From G965207345 sp965207345 (lineage in GTDB: Bacteria > Pseudomonadota > Gammaproteobacteria > PS1 > Pseudothioglobaceae): 64,000 nucleotides of DNA. The position numbers and the translations under genes were made by a program. Position 1 is the stretch's first letter. The number at the start of each line of letters is the position of its first letter. Below are positions 56,519 through 64,000 of the stretch, in pieces. Below the pieces are notes generated by a model that saw only the letters and a list, made by a program, of their open reading frames with translations, was not told the DNA's origin and ran no database searches. The stretch lies in NCBI GenBank assembly GCA_965207345.1, contig OZ242280.1, positions 62,001-126,000 of the forward strand, in the 5' to 3' direction.

Positions 56519-56830
56519 ATGAATATTGAAGAGTTAAAGATTGTGCTTCACGATAAAAAGGTGCGTGCTGAGCTTAGAAAAGATCCAAAGAGAGTTCTTG
56601 GTGATGATTTACCATTTAAAGATGTAGAGGAATATGAGGTTACAACCTGTACTAAAGAGGTTACTTATATTGCCATTCCATATAATGGTGTGCCACCATT
56701 AGAGAATATTGCTGCTGGTTCTTCTCAATTAAGTCGTCAACCTAAAGGTTTGAGTACTGTTTCTACCCTTTGTTCAACAGCTGGTACTGCAAGCTCTGGG
56801 GGAGGTCAACGCGGTGGTCATTGTCATTAA
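56519..56830 (+). CDS. NHLP-leader RiPP precursor 4
   Basis: A 103-residue peptide; ATG 56519 follows AAAGGAGAA. The leader EELKIVLHDKKVRAELRKDP ... EVTTCTKEVTYIAIP ... ENIAAG is followed by the core SSQLSRQPKGLSTVSTLCST and AGTASSGGGQRGGHCH. The core has two Cys and a metal-ligand-like HCH end. The 41 bases before it repeat only the last ~35 bases of the promoter region, so it is read from the promoter of gene 3. No maturase, protease or exporter follows it; the next gene, on the other strand, is the DUF692 enzyme. Confidence 0.6.
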   Translation: MNIEELKIVLHDKKVRAELRKDPKRVLGDDLPFKDVEEYEVTTCTKEVTYIAIPYNGVPPLENIAAGSSQLSRQPKGLSTVSTLCSTAGTASSGGGQRGGHCH

Positions 56831-56971
56831 AGTTCTTAAACAAAAAACTACTGCTTAAAAAAACGGTGGTTGCTTAATCATCTAAGCGTGTTATTTTGCT
56901 TTCTAGCCTTATTTGCTGTATTCTTTGTAACTACCATTTTATAGCAAAAGACTAATTTGACTGCTAGTGTT

Positions 56972-57802
56972 TTAAGTCTCTGAAAAGTTTAATATAGTCT
57001 GTGCTTTTTTTGCTTCTCCGAGCAAAACAGATAACTCGGGGATGTTAGTATCCCATTCAATAAGTGTTGGTTTTTTACCAAATAAATCAATGGTTTTTTG
57101 ATATAAAGACCACACTCTTTCGTGCACTGGGCTACCGTGGTCATCAATCATAACTTGATGATTTCCATACTTGCTCGTGTGAAAACCTGCTAAATGAATT
57201 TCGCGTACATCACGCGGATTAATGGCATGCAAATACAAAAGTACATCAAAGCTGTGATTGTGGCTATTAACATAAATATTATTCACATCAAATAACAAAG
57301 CACAACCTGTTCGTTTTGGTAATTCAGCATAAAAATCCCACTCTGTTATATTAGAATCACTAAAGGCAACATAAGTAGATGGATTCTCGATTAAAAGCTG
57401 ACAGCCTAAAAAATCCTGTGCATCACTAATATTATTGCAAAAATTACGCAAACTTTCTTCTGTATAAGGCAGTGGCAACAAATCATTAAAGTGCATCTCT
57501 CCCACTCTACTCCAGCTTAGATGTTCAGAGACAAAACTAGGCTCATAGCGCACGATAGCATCTTTTAATAAGACCAAATGCTCTTGTGATAAACCATCAG
57601 CAGAACCGAGCGACAAACCAACACCATGCATACTAAGCGGATAATATTCCCGCAAAATAAGAAGTTGTGCTGCGGCAATACTATGACTTAGAAAGAAATT
57701 TTCTGAATGCACCTCCAGCCAAGCAACATCAGGCTTTTCATCCAAAATTTGCTGATAATGCGGATAACGAAGCCCGATGCCTGCCTGCTTAGGAATAGAC
57801 AT
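56972..57802 (-). CDS. DUF692 multinuclear iron oxidase (BufB type)
   Basis: A 276-residue TIM-barrel protein of the MNIO (DUF692) family. Recognisable blocks are GIGLRYPHYQQIL, WLEVHSENFF, PLSMHGVGLSLGSADG, FVSEHLSWS, LLIENPSTYVAF, LLFDVNNIYVNSHNH, REIHLAGFH and DDHGSPVHERVW, which together carry the His/Asp/Glu ligands for the iron cluster. Such enzymes oxidise cysteines in a precursor to oxazolone/thioamide or thiooxazole products; in bufferins this creates copper-binding peptides. The substrate gene lies directly upstream (57824-58084). It is also the closest modifying enzyme to the four NHLP-like precursors, which is a hypothesis only. Confidence 0.93.
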   Translation of the reverse strand: MSIPKQAGIGLRYPHYQQILDEKPDVAWLEVHSENFFLSHSIAAAQLLILREYYPLSMHGVGLSLGSADGLSQEHLVLLKDAIVRYEPSFVSEHLSWSRVGEMHFNDLLPLPYTEESLRNFCNNISDAQDFLGCQLLIENPSTYVAFSDSNITEWDFYAELPKRTGCALLFDVNNIYVNSHNHSFDVLLYLHAINPRDVREIHLAGFHTSKYGNHQVMIDDHGSPVHERVWSLYQKTIDLFGKKPTLIEWDTNIPELSVLLGEAKKAQTILNFSET

Positions 57803-57823
57803 TAAATTTATTTTGTAAGAAAA

Positions 57824-58084
57824 TTATCCCGATGTTAAACTACCGCTGACTAATTTTTCACACAGTCCTTTAGGCAAGGCGATGAATGCATCCTTTTGTC
57901 CATCAGTAGTAGCACTTCCAGCACAAGATGAAGTGTTAGTCGCACAATCATTTTTTCCTGCCTGCACAACCCCATAACATTTTTCTTTGCTAACTTTATG
58001 ACTACCTGCATGTGTTTCTAATACAAGCGCACTGCTCCCTAAGAACATAAGACTTGCCGCTAACATTGTCGTAGTTTTTTTCAT
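57824..58084 (-). CDS. Bufferin precursor, DUF2282 (BufA type)
   Basis: An 86-residue precursor starting at ATG 58084, with AGGAG six bases upstream (TTG 58090 would add two residues). It has an N-terminal signal peptide (KKTTTMLAASLMFLGSSALV...ETHAG). The mature part has the four conserved cysteines of the family: KCYGVVQAGKNDC, SSCAGSATTDGQ and LPKGLCEKL. Family members are modified on Cys by the DUF692 enzyme, exported and bind copper. First gene of the bufABC-doxX series; the long hairpin 58101-58158 lies in its leader. Confidence 0.9.
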   Translation of the reverse strand: MKKTTTMLAASLMFLGSSALVLETHAGSHKVSKEKCYGVVQAGKNDCATNTSSCAGSATTDGQKDAFIALPKGLCEKLVSGSLTSG

Positions 58085-58090
58085 TATCAA

Positions 58091-58436
58091 CTCCTAATTT
58101 ATGATATATTGAACAAATGGTGCCTGCTGTCAAAAGACATTCTCAGGCAATATATCATATTTTGTTTTGAAAAATATGCTTTTTTTGAGATGCGCATTAA
58201 AAAATAATATTTTACTGTCAACTGAAGTTAAAATATTATAATAAACACAAACTTAATATCAAGAAAAGCAGATGAAGGTTATTAAATATAGAAGGTAGAA
58301 CTGCACATTATCACTTTGAAAACCTTACGGTAAATAGTAGCTTAGTTCTAAAATAATTAAGAAATGGTGGGTTGATATTTTTAATTTTTTGTTTTATGCT
58401 CTATAATGTAGTTTTAAATCAGAGAGGCAAAAAGTC
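58091..58436. promoter_or_regulatory. Divergent gap between bufA and the YHS gene, with a long hairpin
   Basis: Perfect 11-base arms ATGATATATTG (58101-58111) and CAATATATCAT (58148-58158) enclose a second stem TGCCTG/CAGGCA and TGTC/GACA around an AAAA loop, with a bulge on one side. The element lies 17-74 bases upstream of the bufA ATG, so it is either the transcript leader or a regulator site. A sigma-like TATAATG at 58401-58407 stands upstream of the YHS gene. Nothing else was recognised in the region. Confidence 0.55.
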
Positions 58437-58919
58437 ATGAGAAAATTACTTACTATTTACAGCGCTACTATCTTTGCCATTTTTATCAGCACACAAGCAT
58501 TTGCCGCATTTGTTTACACAAAACACAGTATTTTTGGACAAGGTAGCGAGGGTAATAAGCATGCGCTCTCAGGTTATGACAGTGTCTCTTATTTCACAGA
58601 AAATAAAGCAGTAAAAGGCAATAAAAAATATATGTTTCATTACCAAGATGCTACTTGGTTGTTTAGCAGTGCAAAAAATAGAGATGTTTTTATGGGAAAT
58701 CCACAAAAATATGCACCACAATACGGCGGTCATTGTGCTTGGCGTGAAGCACAAGATGGCGTAGAAGTTTATGGAAATCCAAAAATTTGGACAGTGCGAG
58801 ATAATAAACTTTATCTTAATTATAATAAAGAAGTCAACAATCTTTGGGCTAAAGATATTCCTGGATTTATCAAAAAAGCCAACACATTTTGGCTAGCAGA
58901 GTTTGATAGTCTCAATTAA
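58437..58919 (+). CDS. Exported YHS-domain protein
   Basis: A 160-residue protein with signal peptide (LLTIYSATIFAIFISTQAFA). The YHS domain has HALSGYDSVSYFTENKAVKG, YQDATWLFSSAKNRDVFMGN and PQKYAPQYGGHCAWREAQDG. YHS domains are associated with copper transport and metal proteins. It is divergent from bufA across 346 bases and may be part of the same metal response; this is inference from position. Confidence 0.85.
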   Translation: MRKLLTIYSATIFAIFISTQAFAAFVYTKHSIFGQGSEGNKHALSGYDSVSYFTENKAVKGNKKYMFHYQDATWLFSSAKNRDVFMGNPQKYAPQYGGHCAWREAQDGVEVYGNPKIWTVRDNKLYLNYNKEVNNLWAKDIPGFIKKANTFWLAEFDSLN

Positions 58920-58983
58920 AAAACGCGGTTTGGAAAATCAAATTTATGTTGTAAATTGACATAAAAAACTGCTAAACTAAAAA

Positions 58984-59682
58984 ATGACTGTGGTGGATCT
59001 GCAAATATTACAACAAAAAATTGGCTATCAGTTTAAAAATTCCTCCCTACTTAGACTTGCGCTCACGCATAGGAGTGCACGTAAAATTAATAACGAAAGA
59101 TTAGAATTTTTAGGCGATAGTATTCTCAGCGCTGTCATTGCTAAAGCGCTCTATCAAAAATTTTCTTTTATTGATGAAGGCAAACTCACGCGTCTTCGCT
59201 CTGAGCTTATAAGAGGCAAAACTTTAGCAGAAATTGCATTTGAATTAGCACTTAGCGACTATTTAATTTTAGGTCAAGGGGAATTAAAAAGTGGTGGTGC
59301 TTCTTGTTTATCTATTTTAGAAAATGCACTAGAAGCTTTATTTGGCGCAATATTTTTGGATGCAAATTTTGCAGAAATAGAGCGAATTATTTTAAATATT
59401 TACAAAACCCGTTTAATAAAAATAAAACCAAATCAAATGTTACAAGATGCAAAAACGCATTTACAAGAATATCTGCAGAAAAATTCTTGGCCCCTGCCAT
59501 CCTATCGCTTAATTAATACAAAGGGCAAAAACCACGAAGCTATTTTTACCATATTATGCGAATTATTAAAACCTAAAATAAGCGTAACTAAGCAGGCAAC
59601 ATCCATTAAACATGGTGAACAAAATTGTGCGCACGCAATACTAGAAAAACTCTCAGAAAGTAAAAAATCTAAAACAAACTAA
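58984..59682 (+). CDS. rnc: Ribonuclease III
   Basis: A 232-residue double-strand-specific RNase. Catalytic signature NERLEFLGDSILSAVIA and the second acidic motif ENALEALFGAIFLDANF are intact. The dsRNA-binding domain (DAKTHLQEYLQKNSWPLPSY) follows. It processes rRNA precursors. era follows 31 bases downstream, the usual rnc-era order. Confidence 0.95.
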   Translation: MTVVDLQILQQKIGYQFKNSSLLRLALTHRSARKINNERLEFLGDSILSAVIAKALYQKFSFIDEGKLTRLRSELIRGKTLAEIAFELALSDYLILGQGELKSGGASCLSILENALEALFGAIFLDANFAEIERIILNIYKTRLIKIKPNQMLQDAKTHLQEYLQKNSWPLPSYRLINTKGKNHEAIFTILCELLKPKISVTKQATSIKHGEQNCAHAILEKLSESKKSKTN

Positions 59683-59713
59683 AAATTTATAAAAACAAAA
59701 CTTCGTAAAAATT

Positions 59714-60604
59714 ATGCCTTCTCCTTTTCAAGCAGGTTTTATTGCAGTTGTTGGCAGAACAAATGTTGGTAAATCAACTCTGATTAACGAATTTATAGGG
59801 CGAAAATTAGTAATTACCTCACATAAGGCAGGTACGACTAGAAATTTCATTAATGCTGTTTATAACGATAAAAATTGTCAAATGATTTTTATTGATACCC
59901 CGGGCATACATTTAAGTAAAAAATATCAGTTAAATCGTTATATGAATCGCGCTATATTGACTGCTTTAGAATCTGCGGATGTGATTTTATGGCTCGTTGA
60001 AATAGGTCATTATCTCATTGAAGATGCACGTGTTTTAGAACATATTGAGCATTTGAAAAAGCCAATTATTTGTTGCATCAATAAAATTGATAAATTAAAG
60101 AAAAAAACACAAATGTTAGATTTTTTAGGGCAGATAGCTCATAGAGTCCTAAATGCAAAAATTATTCCCATTTGTGCATTTTCAAAAAAAGATGTTCATT
60201 ATCTTAAAACGCAAATTATCCATTACTTACCTGTGCAAAATGCAATTTTAAGTGATGATTATCTAACTAATCGTAGCGAAAAGTTTTTAGTTGCAGAATT
60301 TATTCGCGAAAAAATGATGCGTTATTTATCAAATGAATTACCCTATGATACAACAGTTAGTATTGAAAAATATCATAACGTGCATGGAATATACCATATT
60401 TTCGCAAAAATTTTAGTTGAGCGTGCATCGCAAAAATCTATTGTCATTGGTCAAAATGGTGAAATGTTAAAACATATTGCCACAGATGCTAGACAAAATA
60501 TTGAAGCCTTGCTTGGTGTTAAAGTATTTTTAAAAATTTGGGTGAAAACACAAAAAAATTGGCGCGATGACAAAGAAATATTGCGCTCACTTGGTTATGA
60601 CTAA
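59714..60604 (+). CDS. era: Ribosome-assembly GTPase Era
   Basis: A 296-residue protein: G1 VVGRTNVGKSTLINEF (residues 12-27), G3 IDTPGIH, G4 NKID, and a C-terminal KH domain with IVIGQNGEMLKHIATDARQN. It binds the 3' end of 16S rRNA during 30S maturation. Normal length, paired with rnc. Confidence 0.96.
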   Translation: MPSPFQAGFIAVVGRTNVGKSTLINEFIGRKLVITSHKAGTTRNFINAVYNDKNCQMIFIDTPGIHLSKKYQLNRYMNRAILTALESADVILWLVEIGHYLIEDARVLEHIEHLKKPIICCINKIDKLKKKTQMLDFLGQIAHRVLNAKIIPICAFSKKDVHYLKTQIIHYLPVQNAILSDDYLTNRSEKFLVAEFIREKMMRYLSNELPYDTTVSIEKYHNVHGIYHIFAKILVERASQKSIVIGQNGEMLKHIATDARQNIEALLGVKVFLKIWVKTQKNWRDDKEILRSLGYD

Positions 60605-60655
60605 AAAATAAATTAGAAAATAAATCAACGCATTTTGTGATTCAATAAAGATTTT

Positions 60656-62023
60656 TTATTGGTGTTTTTGTTGCTTAAATGGATTAATACTATCTTTAAA
60701 TTTAAAGACGATAGGGGTATTATTGAGCTTCAGAGCAGGACGGAAAAAATTCATTAAATAACGTTGATAATCCTTTGATGTTTTACTCACCTGATTGCCA
60801 TGTATCATAAAAGTTGGTGGATGGTTTGCGATTTGAGTAATAAATTTTAAACGGATGCGTCTGCCATTTCTAAATGATGGCGGGTGATGTCTACAAGCAC
60901 TTTCTAAAATTTTATTGAGTTTTGGGGTGCTAAAGTTTGCCATTGTATGCGCATACGCTATATCAATTGCGCCGTATAAATCATTTACCCCTAAACCACT
61001 AATTGCAGAAATAAAATGGTAATTTACATCAAAGATAAAAGAAAATTTTAAATCAAGCTGACGCCGAACTTTGCGTTTTTGCTCGCTGATTAATTTATCC
61101 CATTTATTGACGCAAATAATTATTGAACCGCCCTGCTTGAACGCTAACGTGAATAAATTTATATCTTGATCTGTTACACCCTCTTCTGCATCTAGGAGTA
61201 AAATGATTGCGTGTGCCTTGCGCGTAGATTCTAATGCTTTAATAACGCTAAAAATTTCTATTTTATCATGTACATTTTTTTTTCTACGAATGCCTGCAGT
61301 ATCAATAAGCATATAACGTTTATTGCCTCGTTCAAACGGAATATAAATACTATCGCGCGTGGTACCGGGCATATCAAAAGTTAATACACGCTCCTCACCT
61401 AATAATTGATTAATAAGTGTTGATTTACCAACATTAGGCTTGCCTAATATCGCTACCATAGTACTACATTCTGGCAATTTTGCATTTTTATTTACGTTAA
61501 TATTTTCTGATTTTTGATCTAACTTTGGTTTGAGTTTTAATTTTTTTGCACTTATAGCGCTAAGTACGTCAATACCAATATTGTGCTCAGCAGCAACGTA
61601 ACAGGGCTCACCTAATCCTAATTCATAAAATCTAAGTTTTTCTGCTTGGGATAGGTGTTCACTCTTGTTGACTACTAACAACACTGATTTTTCTAATTTT
61701 CTTAAACGATTTGCGATGTCAAAATCAATATAGGTAATTTCTGTGCGCGCTGAGACTAAAAAATAAATGAGATCAGCTTCTAATAATGCTTGGCTTATTT
61801 GCGCGTTAATGCCTTGATTTATAGCGGTTTTTTCTTGTGTTATACCACCTGTATCAATAAGCAGACATTTATGCTGACAAATAATAATATGTGCATATTG
61901 GCGATCCCTTGTAAGCCCAGCAACATCAGATACTAGTGCTGATCTAGAATGCGAGAGACGGTTAAACAACGTTGATTTACCAACATTCTCCTTGCCCACT
62001 AAAGCAATTACACTTTCGCACAT
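60656..62023 (-). CDS. der: Ribosome-assembly GTPase Der (EngA)
   Basis: A 455-residue protein with two consecutive G domains: ALVGKENVGKSTLFNRLSHS near the start and AILGKPNVGKSTLINQLLGE near residue 190, followed by the KH-like C-terminal domain (RIRLKFITQIANHPPTFMIH). In the first G domain the usual NKxD reads NKSEHL, a substitution at the base-recognition Asp. It supports 50S assembly. Here it follows yfgM with bamB absent from between. Confidence 0.94.
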   Translation of the reverse strand: MCESVIALVGKENVGKSTLFNRLSHSRSALVSDVAGLTRDRQYAHIIICQHKCLLIDTGGITQEKTAINQGINAQISQALLEADLIYFLVSARTEITYIDFDIANRLRKLEKSVLLVVNKSEHLSQAEKLRFYELGLGEPCYVAAEHNIGIDVLSAISAKKLKLKPKLDQKSENINVNKNAKLPECSTMVAILGKPNVGKSTLINQLLGEERVLTFDMPGTTRDSIYIPFERGNKRYMLIDTAGIRRKKNVHDKIEIFSVIKALESTRKAHAIILLLDAEEGVTDQDINLFTLAFKQGGSIIICVNKWDKLISEQKRKVRRQLDLKFSFIFDVNYHFISAISGLGVNDLYGAIDIAYAHTMANFSTPKLNKILESACRHHPPSFRNGRRIRLKFITQIANHPPTFMIHGNQVSKTSKDYQRYLMNFFRPALKLNNTPIVFKFKDSINPFKQQKHQ

Positions 62024-62083
62024 GATATGATTATTTGATTGCTTAAGTTAAATTATAGATGATGCACTAAAATAAATAATGCA

Positions 62084-62737
62084 CTAGAATAGATTTGCTA
62101 TCTTTAAACGCAAAATTTCTCCAAATTTACCACTCTTGCCTCCATGCTCTTTAACGGCAAGCTCATAATTTTCTTTTGCCAAATCAAATTCCTTTTGAGC
62201 GTAATAAATATCACCTTTTAAACTAAGATACATTACACGAAAATGTATCGACTCTTTGAGCGTTCTCACATCATCTGCTTTATCTAAAACATCAAGCGCT
62301 GCACTAAATTCTTTTTGTGCCAGATAAAGTTCGCTCAAACGCAATGTTGCTACATAAGAAATAGGAAAATATTTACTATCAAGCAATGACTTTAAATAAT
62401 CAGCTGCTTGTGCAAATTCTGATTTTTGCATGGCATATTTTGCCAACAATAGTTGCGCCTGGGCAGTATAAATATTGTCTGGGTAATTATTTTTTAAATT
62501 CGTAAAAATACGCTGATTTTCCTCTTCATTTGCAGTATTTACAATTTTTAAATACAATGTTCTTGCATCATAAGCCACAGTACTATGACGATAATCATAA
62601 TAATTCCAACCACCGATAATTGCAACACCAAGTACGACACCAGAAATAATGTAGATAATATTGTCTTTAACCCAATGCTTGACTTGCGCCACTTGTTCTT
62701 CTTCAGTGGCATTAATTTTAATAAAATTTTTCATCAT
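62084..62737 (-). CDS. yfgM: YfgM-like periplasmic TPR protein
   Basis: A 217-residue protein of the YfgM/ancillary SecYEG translocon subunit family. It has a cytoplasmic stretch (ATEEEQVAQVKHWVKDN), one membrane helix (IIYIISGVVLGVAIIGGWNY) and a periplasmic TPR-like part (AALDVLDKADDVRTLKESIH). In E. coli it assists PpiD at the translocon. Encoded 10 bases after hisS on the minus strand, as in E. coli; der comes next, without bamB. Confidence 0.88.
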   Translation of the reverse strand: MMKNFIKINATEEEQVAQVKHWVKDNIIYIISGVVLGVAIIGGWNYYDYRHSTVAYDARTLYLKIVNTANEEENQRIFTNLKNNYPDNIYTAQAQLLLAKYAMQKSEFAQAADYLKSLLDSKYFPISYVATLRLSELYLAQKEFSAALDVLDKADDVRTLKESIHFRVMYLSLKGDIYYAQKEFDLAKENYELAVKEHGGKSGKFGEILRLKIANLF

Positions 62738-62746
62738 AAATCCAAC

Positions 62747-64000
62747 TCATAAATAATATGATTTCAAAAAATCAACAAGTTCATCTTCACTTTTTAACAT
62801 TTGCTCATCTGCGCTTCTAAGCGGTTTAATGCTTATTTTACGTTTTTTCATTTCCTCTTGTGCTAAAATGATTGCAAAGTCACATCCTAGTTTATCAGCT
62901 TTCTTAAATTGCACTTTCATACGACTAGAAGTCGCCATATTATTATAAACTACTAAGCCCTTAATTGCCTGTTTTAATTTACCTGCAAGTTTAAAACTTT
63001 GCACCTGTGCATAAATTCCTTCGGTTACTAAATAAACGCGTGGTGTATTTCCAACCAATAAATTACTCAGTAGCAATAGCCGCTCTAAGCCAACAGCAAA
63101 ACCAATTGCTGGTGCAGGTTGACCACCCATTTGCATGAGTAGTCCATCATAACGACCACCTGCACAAATTGCATTTTGTGTTCCTAAATCATTACTAATC
63201 CATTCAAATACTGTACCATTATAATAATCAAGTCCACGCACTAAATGCGGATTAACAATATAGCTAATATTCAAAGCATTAAGATAATATTTCAGTTTTT
63301 CAAAATGCGCCCTAGATTCTGCGCCTAAGTACGTAAGTATTTTAGGAGCGTTTTGAATAACATTGAATAATTTCTTATTTTTGCTATCTAGAATGCGTAA
63401 TGGATTTTTTTCCAAACGGCGTATACTGTCTTCATCTAAAGTCAATGTATGCACACGAAAATAATCTGCTAATGCCGATGCGTAAATATTCCTTTCCTCA
63501 AACGAACCTAAAGAATTAATTTCTAAATGCACATCAGATAAACCAAGTATTTGCCATAATTTATAACTCATCTCAATAATCTCAGCGTCTATTTTAGCAT
63601 CTGCTAAACCAAATACTTCAACGCCGAATTGATGAAACTGACGATATCGTCCTTTTTGCGGACGCTCATGGCGAAACATTGCGCCCATGTACCACAACTT
63701 TTGTGCACCTTTTCTAACTAAATGATGTTGATTAACAAGGCGCACACAACCTGCTGTACCTTCAGGTCTAAGACTAAGAGAATCGCCATTATAATCGTTC
63801 CAAGTATACATTTCTTTTTCAACGATATCAGTTAGCTTACCAATAGCACGATGGAATACACTGCTGTGTTCAATGAGTGGCAAACGCACTTGTGCATAAC
63901 CATAACCAGCAAGTAAGCGTGTGATAATTTCTTCTAGCACCAACCACTTCACCGATTCATCAGGTAATATATCTTTCATACCACGAAGTGCTTGTAAATT
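62747..64000 (-). CDS. hisS: Histidine-tRNA ligase, 5' end cut by window
   Basis: A class II synthetase whose start lies beyond 64000; codons NLQALRG precede the internal ATG at 63979 and match the normal N-terminus. Motif 2 is MFRHERPQKGRYRQFHQFGV, the histidine-binding VRGLDYYNGTVFEW and motif 3 AIGFAVGLERLLLL are present, as is the anticodon domain at the C-terminus. Only about the first ten residues are missing. Confidence 0.96.
   Translation of the reverse strand, partial: NLQALRGMKDILPDESVKWLVLEEIITRLLAGYGYAQVRLPLIEHSSVFHRAIGKLTDIVEKEMYTWNDYNGDSLSLRPEGTAGCVRLVNQHHLVRKGAQKLWYMGAMFRHERPQKGRYRQFHQFGVEVFGLADAKIDAEIIEMSYKLWQILGLSDVHLEINSLGSFEERNIYASALADYFRVHTLTLDEDSIRRLEKNPLRILDSKNKKLFNVIQNAPKILTYLGAESRAHFEKLKYYLNALNISYIVNPHLVRGLDYYNGTVFEWISNDLGTQNAICAGGRYDGLLMQMGGQPAPAIGFAVGLERLLLLSNLLVGNTPRVYLVTEGIYAQVQSFKLAGKLKQAIKGLVVYNNMATSSRMKVQFKKADKLGCDFAIILAQEEMKKRKISIKPLRSADEQMLKSEDELVDFLKSYYL

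Noticed and set aside
55445..56830. Nif11-type leader for the four peptides.
   Set aside because: The TYVxIP strand and D..RAEL..DP pattern fit the nitrile-hydratase-like leader better; no Nif11 helix pattern with GY/GF end.

Overview
The window looks like a chromosomal segment of an AT-rich, small-genome gammaproteobacterium of the sulfur-oxidising SUP05/Thioglobus/bivalve-symbiont type. This is inferred from the gene content and order (serB-ccmF-ccmI, murG-ftsW-ruvB, hemA-prfA, divergent fur/bamE, rodA-mltB-dacA-dat, amgK-murU, rnc-era, der/yfgM/hisS), strong A+T codon bias, a quinol-type NO reductase and a Sox-style rhodanese/MBL hydrolase. No species marker is present, so this placement is an inference.

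Layout. (a) 1-8490: accessory array, nearly all genes on the minus strand, separated by short palindromic sites whose ends match the integron attC boxes RYYYAAC...GTTRRRY. No integrase is in view. Cargo: a PhzF-like enzyme (cut by the window edge), a secreted protein, a frameshifted HEPN/DUF4209 gene, a GmrSD-like DUF262/HNH protein with an AlbA_2 tail, a complete qNOR (norB) and a YeaR-like DUF1971 protein. (b) 8609-12345: a 21-repeat TPR protein and ugd. (c) 12451-19917: a 7 kb accessory island bounded by ~313-bp direct repeats that carry the serB promoter and first codons. It holds a nucleotidyl-cyclase-like gene coupled to a NACHT NTPase with a downstream PD-(D/E)xK nuclease region, followed by gene debris (HerA/DptH-like ATPase piece, possible Fic tail, a SIR2-like gene with an internal TGA). 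(d) 19835-23827: serB, ccmF, ccmI. (e) 23900-28667: decayed DNA: two frameshifted tandem pentapeptide-repeat genes, an N-terminal stub of a third, and the remnant of a restriction-modification system. (f) 28664-47417: core genes for cell wall, division, recombination, haem, translation and iron regulation, including an amgK-murU peptidoglycan-recycling pair. (g) 47503-50337: SRP RNA, then a complete methyltransferase/TdeIII-type restriction pair. (h) 50453-53595: a coupled acetolactate synthase and FMN glutamate-synthase-like pair. (i) 53681-58919: a bufferin-type (DUF2282/DUF692-MNIO/DUF2063/DoxX) metallophore cluster, interrupted on the opposite strand by four tandem small genes that look like NHLP-leader RiPP precursors with diverging cores; a YHS-domain protein follows. 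(j) 58984-64000: rnc, era, der, yfgM, hisS (cut by the right edge).

The strongest candidate for an undescribed system is (i): a family of conserved-leader, variable-core precursor peptides lodged inside a bufferin operon, with an MNIO enzyme and its partner on either side and no other maturase in view. Second are the cyclase-like/NACHT/nuclease unit expressed from a duplicated serB promoter, and the integrase-less attC array that carries a respiratory NO reductase.
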